This document shows, in pieces, positions 19,543 to 30,863 of a stretch of DNA of 64,000 nt. Positions within the stretch are counted from its first letter, which is position 1. Every line of letters begins with the position of its first letter. The notes under the pieces were generated by a model that saw only the letters and a list, made by a program, of their open reading frames with translations, was not told the DNA's origin and searched no databases. A program made the position numbers and the translations under genes. Source of the stretch: Dermacentor variabilis (Eukaryota; Arthropoda; Arachnida; Ixodida; Ixodidae); the NCBI RefSeq assembly GCF_050947875.1, contig NC_134570.1:242102584-242166583 (forward strand), in the 5' to 3' direction.

Positions 19543-19970
19543 AGAGTTACTGTATGTGCTAGCGTGCGTCTAATTGTCGTACAAAAATCCCTCACGTGAC
19601 CTGATCCTAGGTGCCTAGGGACAGGATCGTTTAGGGACTTTTGAGAAGGCATGATGGTTGCGCCGAGCGACGCCGTGGCGTGTTCGTTCTCGGCGTGATC
19701 GTTCACCGGCTCGCGCGGACCGCGCGTTGTTCAACGTTGCTTATGTGATTGTGCTTGCGTTGCTTCTGTGTTGGCTGTACGTACTTAGCGGGAAAGCCGC
19801 GAGTAGTGGTGATGCGACAGTGCGGCTTTCGCCATCTGTGCTTTCGCCTCGGTGAGCTCTGGCAGTACAGAATCTGCGTTGTGTGACCCGTGCTTCCTTG
19901 ACAATTGAAATGTCGAAGTGGCCTAGCGCCTCGGCAGCGAAGTTCTGCGAACCGCGATGCTGTGGCGTGC
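19543..19970 (+). repeat. Left arm of an 8.9-kb inverted-repeat-bounded segment
   Basis: Begins AGAGTTACTGTATGTGCTAG and matches 27939-28398 in reverse orientation over about 430 bp, with small indels. Shared blocks include GATCCTAGGTGCCTAGGGAC, GAGCGACGCCGTGGCGTGTT and GACAATTGAAATGTCGAAGT. A second, more diverged direct copy of the inner half lies at 20031-20200. These could be the long termini of a large DNA transposon or an inverted duplication. Confidence 0.75.
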
Positions 19971-20030
19971 GTTGAATCTCCGGCCCACGCCGACCGCGGG
20001 TCGTGTGTCTCCGCAGTGGGATCAGTACTT

Positions 20031-20200
20031 GTTGGCTAAAAGTCGCGCAGTAGTAGTGGTGTGGCATGTCGGCTTTAAGTCTCGGTGAACTCTGGTGGTG
20101 TGAGATCCGTATTTCTGAAGAATTCATTGGTGCTGACGATTGAAATATTCAAGTGGCGTAGCGCCACGGCAATGCAATTTGCGAACCGGCGCTGTGCAGC
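20031..20200 (+). repeat. Diverged direct duplicate of the inner arm
   Basis: Follows 19770-19960 block by block (GTAGTGGTG, CTCGGTGAACTCTGG, GACGATTGAAAT, AAGTGGCGTAGCGCC, GCGAACC) with many substitutions, so it is an old tandem unit. Confidence 0.6.
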
Positions 20201-22635
20201 AGCGTCGTCGTGTTCGCCCCTTTTCGGCAGCGTCATCACATCGCACATGCACTTTTACTTGACGGGACTCGTAGGCGGAGGTATTGCACGTGTGTTTCGC
20301 CACGACTTACGTAAGTAATATAATGCATAAGGTGGTGTTTGCTCACAACTGTTCACGCGTCCTTGAAATAGGGCAGCGCATGTTTTCAATCGTGTTCAGC
20401 GCTAGTGCACTATCCGTCACTTCATGTGATTTACTTTTATCGTGGGCTTTACGACAATTATCGCGTAGTGCTGTGAACATAACGGAGCTTTAGTGATGTC
20501 ACATGATCTGCCAGAATTCCACGAAATGCAGAGTAGATGTTTAATATTCGTACTAAGGGCGCGATAAGCACAGTGAGGTGGAGCCTAATACTGTGCCCTG
20601 TAATCTTCAGCTGCATTTGTGCCCGTTTTTCGCGCTCTTAGTTTTAGCAACGGGACGCAGGGTTCGGTGCAAAGTTGGGACGAATGAATGTGTATATACG
20701 TCTGCAATAACTTCACCGCAACACATTTGTTACCTTGAACATACTGCCCCGCCCGCTTTACTATAATCTCAGGTGCTCTCGAACTCTCTATTTGCCGGTA
20801 TTTTTATTTTCACGTGCTGAATGGTCCTACCGCAATACATATATATAGTGAGGTGAAACTGATTAATGTTGCCAAGTGCTTTGACAGTGTCAGATCTAAC
20901 AGTTATAGAATGACATGGCCAATACAACAGCTCATACCTTCACTTTAACAATTCTATTAGGACTGTCAAACTAATCTTACAGCACAGAAAAGCAACGTAA
21001 ACACCTCAAGAGTTGATTAGCAAGTAATACTGGAAAGTTCAAGTCTAGTGACCAAGGGTGTGGTGAAGTGCTTTAAACATTCAACCAACACACCTTAAGT
21101 GCTTAAAAATTTCTAGCATATTGATGCAGGCTGATCAGACTTACTTTGATATTGGTTGTTTTACAATGAAAATAATAGTACTGCATAAGAGGACGCAAGC
21201 GACTCGTGTGCTGCTTGGTTATGCAAACCACATGGGTGCCAGAAATACCCAAACATGGTGCTTGTTTACACACGCTGCTTGCGTCCACTAATCTAACGCT
21301 CTCTAATGCCAGCAGTATAAAGAGAGGCTGTAAAAATATGGCTTTGAATTTCACAACTCCAATTTTGTTTCTTCTGTACTTGTACAACCTATGGTTTTGT
21401 GACAGCATCTGCCTAGCTCATTGCCACATTTTGCGACAAAAGCAGTGATGATTCAATCAGAGTTGCCTGTCCTAATATTACTCCAATAATTCTTTAAACA
21501 GTTCATTTTTTAAGCACAAAGCATGTCATGCCCAACAAGAAAATTAACCATGCAATAATCTACTAGAAGTGGCTAAAAAATCAGCAGTCTTCTGAAGTCA
21601 GCTTGATTTGCAGCTGCTAAAATTGGCTATTATTGAATTAGGGCAAGGAAGAAACGTCTTGAATAAACATATGTCTCATCAGAAAGTTGCGGTGGTGTGC
21701 TGCAGGCTAAAAGCCGTTTTGGCATTGGTCTACCTCTGTCCCAAAACCAGGCACCACAGCCAAGGCGACTTCACTTGGCTTTGACAGCTTCAAATTCGCT
21801 TTCACAAGCACGTAATACTCAGTCGAGGTGAGCTCAATGCACATCACCTGCACTGGGGATGCAAAGACATACGGCCAAGAGGATACCACCTTGACGAAGC
21901 AGACACCACAGAGTGCACATGGCAAAGATGGAGTCATTTTTCAGATGTTGAGGAATCTTGCCGAAACAAGGAAGCAAGCACTATTGCTTGTAATCAATGA
22001 AATCTGGAATATTGGAATTCCCCACAGAGTGAAAACACTTGGTCATGATGCCACTACCGAAACCAGGCAAGAAACCTGACACCATAGACAACCTTTGATC
22101 AGTCTCACTCACATTGAGAGTGTGCATATTGACAAGGAATGTGCCTCGCGAGGCTGAACCAGCATCTGGGAAAGACAATAGCCTCTTTCTGCATCAAACC
22201 ATCGTCAATGCCAGCCGCTTTGGAGGAAAGATGTATGGGTTCTTAGTCACAGTCCAACCAAGAAGGATGTTGAGCACAGTCTGCAATGAGGAGGTACTGG
22301 TGGCCTTTCGTGAAGCCTGCCCAGTCATTAGTGGTGTGAAAGCCTCTAATGCAACCATATGTTTGAATATGAAGTTATAGTAAACAGCCAAAGACTTTTA
22401 CCAACTGCACAGGTGGAAATGCAGGTAAAACCCGGACCAGCACACTTGGTTGCAGGAGTGATTTGCTGATGAGGTAAGAAGGTGACTTAACAGTTGGTGA
22501 TAAGGTACACCGAATGCAGGTATGCGGAATATGTATACAAGCTGTTAGGCTGAAACAGATTAATTTTCTTCAAAGCAATATCAAAAGCTCAATTTTGTTT
22601 AGGATGCCACTCATGTGCTTTAGGTAAGTGTGGAC
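20201..22635. other. Unassigned interior of the inverted-repeat segment (left)
   Basis: Open frames of at most about 100 codons, none with a recognisable domain. AT-rich, intron-like composition. Confidence 0.4.
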
Positions 22636-22802
22636 ATCATCATCATCAGTCCGGTTACACCCACTGCAGCGCAAAGGCCTCTCCCATACTTCTCCAACTA
22701 CCCCGGTCATGTACTAATTGTGGCCATGTTGTCCCTGCAAATTTCTTAACCTCATCCGCCCACCCAACTTTCTGCCGCCCTCTGCTACGCTTCCCTTCCT
22801 AG
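22636..22802 (-). mobile_element. RTE-type LINE 3' end fragment
   Basis: The minus strand reads GAAGGGAAGCGTAGCAGAGG followed by a GGCGGATGAGGTTAAGAAAT block and terminates in (GATGAT)n at 22636. It corresponds to the last 50 or so codons and tail of the RTE copy at 47890-48058. Confidence 0.8.
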
Positions 22803-25800
22803 CAGTGTGGACAGGGTTATATACAGCGGCATAGGCAAATGATACAACTAGATACAGCTGTTCTGCGTAATATTTTTTTCTGGACTAAATTCTTGCTCCT
22901 TGAACTCATTCGAGATCATTAACTGTAGCACCAAAGTAGTGGAACACTACCAGAACAAAGGCATGTAGCGTGCACATCTCAATTCTTCTTATGCCAGTCT
23001 TCTTTTTTACACCAATAGCTGCTATGGGCCAACTCCCCTGGTTCTGATGTCTACTGGTGTTGTCACTCTAATTCCCAAATTTATTGCTAGAATATTGCAG
23101 ATAAAGTTCTCATTGTGATTCATTCAAACATATGATCAAAAGATTGGCAGTCCACAATTCTACATTTCAGCCACTCTCCTGAAGGTACAGTCGTGGCGAA
23201 TACCGATCCTGGAGAGTGCGATCTAGCCAACAGGTGCCATGATTGGCTAACACCTGTTCAATGTCTGCGTGCTGTATATAGAGCTGGCGTCCACGCCTTC
23301 AAATTCTTACTCATCACTTTCCCCACTTGTGAAGGCAGTACTATGTTAATTTTTCTTCTTACATGTAATGACAGTGATTGGGTGCATCTGCTTTATTAAT
23401 CTTCTAGTGCTTGGCTTCTCAGATTTGCTGGATGGGGCTGGTTGATGGGGCAGAGCGCGAGACCTAGTAATGGGTAGCTCAAATATAGCTTTGAGAAAAC
23501 CAAATTAATTCAGCAGTAAGAAGCTAAAGGGTTGTTTTTCTGGAGACAAGAGACCAAGTCTGGATGTGAAAGAGGAGGAAGAAAACTAGTCTTTCCACTT
23601 CAGCACTGGGAGGCACAACTCCCACTTATTTTACTTCTTTAAAGGAGATTACTGACTTGCGCTGGCAAGTGTTCACTTCAACAAACACCGAATGAAGCAA
23701 GCTTCCTGCGCATATTTCACCATTTATTGCATCACTTTCACAGTATGAGTGGAACTCCAATTTTCGTTATGCCACAACTTGCCCAATCTTGTGTTTTTCA
23801 GTAGGATTTTAGCAGTGCTATTAAGGCACTTACATATTCGTGAATAGTAGTAGAGAAAAAAAGTAAGAAAACAGTGGCTCTTCGTGCATCGACTATGCAT
23901 GCACCTGGTGCTCTCATGTCCATTTTTTCCGCTATCTGCTAAACCGTTCTAAACAAGAAAAGCTCATACACAATTATTTTGCAGAGTCAGACAACTAAAC
24001 CAGTATCCTTGGTAAGCAAGGTTTATTTATTTGGTGACATTTTCTGTGGCCCTGCTATTGGGCTTTCTTTTCATCCTTTTCACGCTGTGCAGATTCATTA
24101 AGAAGTGACAAGACAGTTTGACAATTTTAATCATTGAAAGACTTAGCGAAACCCTTTTTAGGTTTTTCCTTGCTTTCAGACTCTGCACATTGCCTTTTAA
24201 GGCATGTTTTAAGTGTTTCTTTTTTTTATGGAGAGGGCATGTTAACATCTTTTACACCATGTCAATTATATGGTGCCATAGTGCATTCTTGGATGGAGTC
24301 TTGCCCTTTCATTCAGTAAAATATAATGTTTTTTGTGTCATAGGCCGTTTTACATTTGAGTATGAGTGTAGCATTTCGCTAAGTTTTGCCTCTGTCACCC
24401 AAGCTTGCTACCCACTGTTGTTGACATGTGACTTTTGTTCAATAAAAGGAAGTCTGTCACTTATCCTGTGCACTGGTTGTCTTTTTGAATTACGATTTGT
24501 TGCCTATATTAGTTCTTTTGTTGTATCTCAGATTAGGAATGGCTATCAAAGTTGACATCATTTAATCATATTGCACACAATGTGGATGATATGTACTTGC
24601 AATATATGGCCACCATAAATAGAAGTTAATTCAAGAATAGTGCCTTTGCATGGTGGGGCAGCCATGAATTGTAGCTATAAGTTACCAGCACTGCAAGTAG
24701 CACTGTTTGTGCAGAATATAGTTCAACTCTACTACTTTCAAACATCATTGTTTTTATCTGCATTTGTATAGCTCCAGTTCCTGTGAACAACACGCATCTG
24801 GCGGAAGAGTGGCTTGCACCTGCAGTGGGGCCCAATGAATAGCCAAATTTCTGCCCGTTTTCATGTTATTAGCATATTAGTTGAGGCAGTCGTTCTTATA
24901 GTAAACTGTTTGCGCAGTGTAGAAGCCACTGCGGGTGTCAGGATCTTGTACACATCTTCAGCTTTGCAGGGAGCACAGCATCTGGCACATAGTTTGTCAC
25001 AGGCCATGTTTTTGGGGCAAGTTGGGTTTACTCACTTGCAAAGAGAGAACCAAGCTTGTTGGATATGAATTAAACCACCTGTACACTCGGTGGCCTTCTT
25101 CATTTTGTGTGACATATATGGTTATAGCTACCCTTGCTTTATGCACTTCTTGTCCGGCAGCAGTTTTGCTTTTGAAACACTCAGGATAGCTTTCAGCAAG
25201 CTGGACAGGAATAGCACTGAAAAACCAGCAGATGTTAATTGTTGCACTTGTCATGCGAAGCTTCCTACAGTATGATGAGGACGGAAATTAATGAAGGTGT
25301 TCCTCAAGGCCTTCTAGCTTGTCATGAGTTTGGAGCAACGTGATGTATAGCACTTTTCTGATCGCATACTATAGGTTCAGCAGGTGTGGCCATGGTTGAA
25401 GTGCAGTGCAAGGTCAAGAAAACAGACATCTATGAGCAGCACACTGGTAAAGGAGACGCTGGGAAAACTAGTGGGAAGCCTGTTGAACATCTAATTGACC
25501 AAGTTGCTGGCTTCATCAGGCAAACTGTGATAAAGAGAAGGAAGTCATCAACACATCAGAAGGTTTTTGCGTATAGACACTGCTAAGGTTCTCAGGCACG
25601 TCTCTTGCAACACGCCAACAAATCTTAGTGCGCAGGCTATGCATGACCAACTACATATGCCTTCTGTTTGGACAAAGAACTGCTCATTGTAACTGATGCA
25701 GATGGAGGGGACAAAAAAAAACGGCAGCTCCACTAATCTGGTTTCACTGGTATTAGCAGTGCTTTGTAAGTATGCATCGCCATACTCCCCACTGCCTTCT

Positions 25801-26935
25801 TGGTTGACATCAGCAAGGACCGGCTTGAGGCAAGGGGTAATAGACATCTTTACAAGCTAAAAATGCATGCATGCATGGAGAGCACGTTGTGTCCAAAAAG
25901 TAGGCACTTCACAGGGGCATTGGAGAAAAAACAGATTATTGACAGTGGCCAAAGGCAAGCTTATCTGCTACTAAACACCCAACACTGTTGCCATGTGACA
26001 CCTCTGAAACAATCCTTCTGAAAGAAGAAATCATCCTTGTGCATCCATAAAGAGGGCGGATAGGCAAAGCCCCTTCAGCAATGCGGCCAGCTTCAAAAGG
26101 CCCACTTGGCACATCCTGAATGCTTCCTTCTTAGACTTTGATGGGTGCAAGCATTCCACTGTCCAAAAGTTGTCATTGAGAGCACTGTTAGTTTGGTGGC
26201 AATACAGTTCAGAAGCGATTGCAAGAAACCTTTCTGCCGAGTTGGTCTGGAGGCTCATGGTGCTCACAAAGCGACACCATGAGACAAGCAAGGTGACCGG
26301 ATGCCTCCAAGCCCTTGTTCGTGTATCACATTGTTCTGTTAGTAACAACCATCAGATATGAAACCAACAAGCTCAAGTTCAGCACTCGTGTGGTTACTGT
26401 GGAGGATCCATAATAGAAAGCACAAAACAGAAAACTGAAGGGAAAGGATAAGGCACCACTTAACACCTAGTATTGCTGCAGCCCATCCCCTTTTATTTTG
26501 TCTGGTCATGCTACATTTTTTTCTATATATAGGCATGAACTTATCCTGTGCACAGCTTATTGCAGAGAGCAATAGAAAAGGTGCCTGGAAGAAAAAAAAG
26601 CTGTGCTGCAACCACCTTGGCAACATCTTCTCCCCTTAATAAATATTGTGCTTCCGTATAAACTTCAGCCCTCCAGTTTAGAGTAAAGTACCAGTGCACT
26701 TATGCAAAACGAATAAATTCTCAAAGAGCATGTGCAGTCCAGCCAGAAGCATAGGTATGAATCCGCATTGTGCTCCTGCATTGAAGGTGAATACTGCGTT
26801 AAAAAATGACGAATGTGCCTTAGTAAGCTTCCCTGCAATATGAATTTGTAATGTACAAAGAATTGTCAATTAAGCTTACCAAGAGCACAGATGCACTTGC
26901 AAATTATATCACAATTGAAAATAATGAGCAAACCT
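22803..26935. other. Unassigned interior of the inverted-repeat segment (right)
   Basis: No recognisable coding domain on either strand. Modest frames on the minus strand (26031-26348 and 25548-25847) and the plus strand (25386-25586) match nothing I know. The region could be decayed transposon coding sequence or intron. Confidence 0.4.
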
Positions 26936-27135
26936 ATGTGCCCTTTCCACTATTAGTATGCTTTACTGCACAATGCTTATTTCCACCTCTGTATTGCGGT
27001 GTAGCAAGCTACGAAAGAAACATTGCATAATTGAGCTTTTTAAGATTAACTTTTTTGCAATACACCTATGTTCTGCGGTGAAGCCTAAGCAATGTACTGC
27101 GTTGAAGCATACTAAAAGTGGAAAGGGGCCACTGT
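26936..27135. repeat. Short palindromic MITE, about 200 bp
   Basis: The left end CCCTTTCCACTATTAGTATG and the right end CATACTAAAAGTGGAAAGGG are near-inverted copies, with further arm pairing inside (ACCTCTGTATTGCGGTG with its counterpart near 27060-27080). A third copy of the terminus lies at 27237-27265. Confidence 0.65.
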
Positions 27136-27938
27136 CACTGGACATAAAAAGAGTTCTTTAATTATACCCTATGATTATACACTCGCGCAACCGCCGCCTC
27201 TCAGGTCGCCTGAGTGGACATACTATGCTGGGTGATAGCGGCCCCCTCCCACTTTTAGTATCCTTTACCGCGTAACTAAAATGCACTGCGGCGAAGAAGC
27301 AGTACATTTGTATTGAGTGAATAAACAAATGCTTTTTACAACAGTACAGAAATAAACGCGCACCATGCATCAGTCTACCACATGGAAGAGCTTCGCAACA
27401 AAAGGTAGCTGATTCACACAGGCTGTGTAGCCCACTTATCAGTCGTAAAGGCTATTCTGGGTAATTCATAATTTCACACACACAGAAATATGTTTATATG
27501 TTTACGTTCGTACTCCTTGCGTAATAAGACTTCCAGAACTTACACAACAGGTAGTAATTTACAACACACAAACGAAAACAACAGATACATATGCCTTGTT
27601 TTCAACTCGGTCGTCATGCAAATGACATATAGCACGGAAAAACGTGAACATGCTGTGTGTTAGCATCGTAAACTTCATACTAGGCAAGGAGCACACCACA
27701 ATCCCGCGACAGCCGCTAATGAGACCAAAACGGGAGCACATATCTGTGAACGTGCAAATGGAGACCCTAAGCCACTCTGCTCCTCCACCACCCCCCGCTG
27801 CACGGCTGAACCACTCGTTTCAAGCACAGCACACCTAACACACATTCATCACTGAACAGCGGGCGGTCGACGCAGTCGCATTTACATGACTTGTAGCGAG
27901 CAGCACATCCCTCGATGTCCGTTAAGCAAAGTCGGACA
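27136..27938. other. Unassigned, with one MITE terminus
   Basis: Apart from the CCCACTTTTAGTATCCTTTA terminus near 27250, nothing is recognised. Confidence 0.4.
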
Positions 27939-28398
27939 CGGCGACGCCACATCGCGGTTCGCAGAACTTCGCTGCCGATGCGCTAGGCCACTTCGACATT
28001 TCAATTGTCAAGCAAGCACGGGTCACACAACGCAGATTCTCTACTGCCAGAGCTCACCGAGGCGAAAGCCGCACTGCCGCACCACCACTACTCGCGGCTT
28101 TTCGCCAAGTAACGCAGAACCTACAACCAACACACAAGCAACGCACGTACAATCACATGAGCAATGTTGAACAACGCGGGGTCCAGAGAACGATCACGCC
28201 GAGGACCACGACCGGCGGTCGTGCCGAGGACGAACACGCCACGGCGTCGCTCGGCGCCAGCATCGCGCCTTCTCAAAAATCCCTAAACGATGCAGTCCCT
28301 AGGCACCTAGGATCAGGTCACGTGAGGGATTTTTGTACGACAAATAGTCGCACGCTATGTGCTACCGTAGTACCTGCGGTAGCACATACAGTAACTCT
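27939..28398 (-). repeat. Right arm of the 8.9-kb inverted-repeat-bounded segment
   Basis: Reverse counterpart of 19543-19970. It carries about 22 extra bases near its outer end, which create a hairpin (ATGTGCTACCG and CGGTAGCACAT, 28358-28388). It ends ...ACAGTAACTCTAT at about 28400. Confidence 0.75.
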
Positions 28399-28429
28399 AT
28401 TCCATTCTTGCCACTGGTTCCCCAACACT

Positions 28430-28448
28430 TTTGTAGGAAACTCTATGC
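28430..28448. mobile_element. Isolated CATAGAG-type MITE terminus
   Basis: TTTTGTAGGAAACTCTATG is the same terminus variant as near 4355-4370. It is followed by a G-run at 28460-28472. Confidence 0.45.
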
Positions 28449-28976
28449 CCCAACTGGAAGGGGGGGGGGGGGCGCTGAACATGAGCCTGCACTTCTACAA
28501 TTATAAAATGGCAAAGCCATGCAGCACTCCAGTCACGGCGCAAGGATGTTAATTTATCTTTATAGCAAAAAGTGACGCTTGTAGTCACATCTCTAATTAT
28601 CTATCTACGTTCATATCAAATAATGTTTTCACTCCAAGCGTGGCCTCCAAAAGTGCAAATTCAATTTCGGAGGCCACGCTCTAAGATTCTGTGATGGGAC
28701 GACAGCTCTCGGAAGCCATGCTCAGTAAAAGAGATGCATGCGCATGTACATACGACGCAAATCGAAACTGAAACTGCGTGTCGTTAACATGACGTCACGG
28801 TTCAACGAAAAGGGGGTAGGTCGTTCTACTGTTCTACTACCTGCGTACTGCAGCGTCGTTTACCAAGCAAGTCGCGGCGTGGCTGGGATCGCGCTTGTTG
28901 CGTCGGGTTCTCGGTGCACCGAGTAGCTGGCGATCGGTGACCACTTGGCCAGTAGCCTGGCGCGGCATTGGCTTTT
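28449..28976 (+). promoter_or_regulatory. 5' flank and presumed promoter/5' UTR of PRODH
   Basis: The sequence upstream of the exon 1 ATG becomes GC- and CpG-richer from about 28780. A 12-bp-arm hairpin AGCGTGGCCTCC...GGAGGCCACGCT lies at 28637-28680. No convincing TATA box is seen. The transcription start cannot be fixed from sequence alone. Confidence 0.4.
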
Positions 28977-29297
28977 ATGGCTGCCCTCCGACTGTTCTCC
29001 GAGTTCCACATCGGCTGTAGGTCGATACCGGGACGATGCAGTTTCCTCGGCTGCCATGTGCTGCGCACCGCATCGTCGCCCGCGTTGACGACCGGCCGGC
29101 GGCTCAAGTCCAGCGCATCACCGGCAGCACTCGATCGGCCAGTGAGCACCGAGTTGCCGCCGCAGCGAGACCCGCTGGACCTGAGCTTTAACGACGCCCG
29201 GGCGGCCTACAAAAGCAAGTCGACTGGCGAGCTGCTCAGAGCGTACGTCGTGCTCAAGCTCAGCTCCAGCAACTGGATCGTCAACAACCACCAAGAG
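28977..29297 (+). CDS. PRODH: Proline dehydrogenase, mitochondrial, first coding exon
   Basis: ATG 28977 opens a 107-codon exon. Residues 1-50 are rich in Arg, Ser and Leu with no acidic run (MAALRLFSEFHIGCRSIPGR...), a plausible mitochondrial targeting peptide. Residues about 66-106 (RDPLDLSFNDARAAYKSK, then TGELLRAYVVLKLSSSNWIV) match the conserved N-terminal segment of animal proline dehydrogenase as I know it. The exon ends after a full codon at a donor (CAAGAG|GTCAGT). The enzyme is an FAD protein of the mitochondrial inner membrane that oxidises proline to pyrroline-5-carboxylate and passes electrons to quinone. The catalytic barrel would lie in later exons, not found in this window. 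This is the only host gene supported here. Confidence 0.75.
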
Positions 29298-30539
29298 GTC
29301 AGTGCCGTTCGTCATTCATTCATGCGCTCGGTGTTGTTTGTAAAGACCGATAGGCAGGCGGACTCGTCGTGGTTCCGACGGAGAAAACGCAGAGTGGCAA
29401 ATGTAATGCTTCTGGGTGCAGCTGACGCGGTCATTCCGCTGGAGAGAAAGACGTCGCACCAGCCGCTTTAATACCCTGCGCTTCGTACCCTAATCCTCCC
29501 TGGATGGGATACCCGTTGCCGCAGCACGCATAAGTAAATAAAATAAAGAAATCGCAAGGAAAAAGGAAAAGTTGCGTATTAATGGGTATCAAACTCAACA
29601 AGTATTGTCTCAACCGATGTTAGTCAGTCGTGTATTTACCCGTCACGGTGGCTCGGCATTCTAATGAGCACGAGGTCGACGGTTCGGCTCCCGGCTGTAT
29701 TGCGATCGGGGAGGAATTCAGAACACAATTATACTTTTTGATCCGTGTTAAGTAAAAGAGAAAAGCCAGGCCTCTCAAATTTAAATCCGAGGCCCTTCAT
29801 GCCGTCCCGCATATCCAATTTGCTGTCCTTGAGAAATCGCTGCATGCTTACCTTGTATTGCGTGTCAATACACCGCCAGGAAATATAAACAAGATCAGCC
29901 CATTTTTTCAAGTTGGCAATATTCACTGAGCATCAAGAAAGGCCGTAAGCGTTGTTATTGTCAGCTTAAAGGAAGCCTTTTGACTTTGCTTGGTTGTGCT
30001 TCTGTGTCCCATCTTTCAATTTTGCCATATGAAATTTTCTTTTTTTATTTATTTCTTTGCTTATTCAAGGCACATTTGGTACAAAATAGCCTTGGGAGAC
30101 ATGGCTAAAGGTTGAGCAAATGCCTGACTTGGCCGTGGCACCCTGGCAGCAGTGCAAATACAGGAAACCGTACAGCACCAGAGAGAAAACAAACACATAC
30201 ATATTATCGGTGTCGACATGAAAGAAGTAGCACTGCTAAACATAATTTTGAAAGGCTATATTGCAGTATCACACACCGGTGCTAGTGCAATGTTAGGAAT
30301 TTTTGACATTGTGAGAACTCGTATTCTTCAGCTAGCAGACTGTGTGAGGTTTCTGCCAAAAAATTTACAGCTCTCATTTTACAGTCAGTGAACAATAAAT
30401 GTCATCACATATGCATCAGACAACTCACAGAACATGCATTGAAACAGTACTGCACCCTGAGGAACCAGCAGTAAACAGTCTAGTCACACGCTGTGGCTTT
30501 AATTTAACAGTTAGGAATGCATCTTGATTACGAACAGTA
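29298..30539 (+). other. Start of presumed PRODH intron 1
   Basis: Begins GTCAGTGCCG at the exon border. It contains a degraded tRNA-SINE-like segment at about 29638-29720. No further exon of proline dehydrogenase is recognised in the rest of the window on the plus strand, so the intron probably extends to its right end. Confidence 0.5.
29638..29720 (+). mobile_element. Degraded tRNA-SINE head
   Basis: ACCCGTCACGGTGGCTCGGC followed by GAGCACGAGGTCGACGGTTC resembles the head of the SINEs at 17056 and 17915 (A- and B-box region) with deletions. No body or target duplication is clear. Confidence 0.5.
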
Positions 30540-30863
30540 AAACAATGCTAAACAACAGAATGAGGAGAGGGACACAGACACCAGTGCTGACTAACAACCA
30601 AGTGTCTTTATTCTTTCAGTCAGCATATCCGCCGCTATCTCAAAGCACAGAATCAATAGAATTCAACATGCGCAGGGGACAAAAATGCAATTAATGCGAT
30701 AGGAAGGCAATCTCCTTCGGAAGGAGGCAAATAGAGGGAAGGCTTACACATGCTTCGCCGCTGATGTGAAGTGGCCAAGTGCATCCTTGCATCCACCAAG
30801 TGAATGCAAGCTTCGAAAAGCAAGTAGCCAGGCTGAAGCTCGCAGGTTTCCCGGTACCGCTTT
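30540..30863 (-). mobile_element. Penelope-like element 3' end, left copy
   Basis: On the minus strand it reads GCGGCGAAGCATGTGTAAGC, CCTTCCGAAGGAGATTGCC, then CAGCACTGGTGTCTGTGTCC, and ends near 30540. This closely matches 33305-33550 read on the plus strand. Only the 3' end is present; the adjacent LINE at 30864 separates it from the opposite-facing copy. Confidence 0.75.

Noticed and set aside
22640..22660. Plain ATC microsatellite
   Set aside because: The adjoining sequence matches the C-terminal codons and tail of an RTE LINE, so the repeat is a LINE tail.
25548..26348. Decayed transposase inside the 8.9-kb inverted-repeat segment
   Set aside because: Minus-strand frames here show no DDE, THAP, BED or other transposase motif that I can point to.
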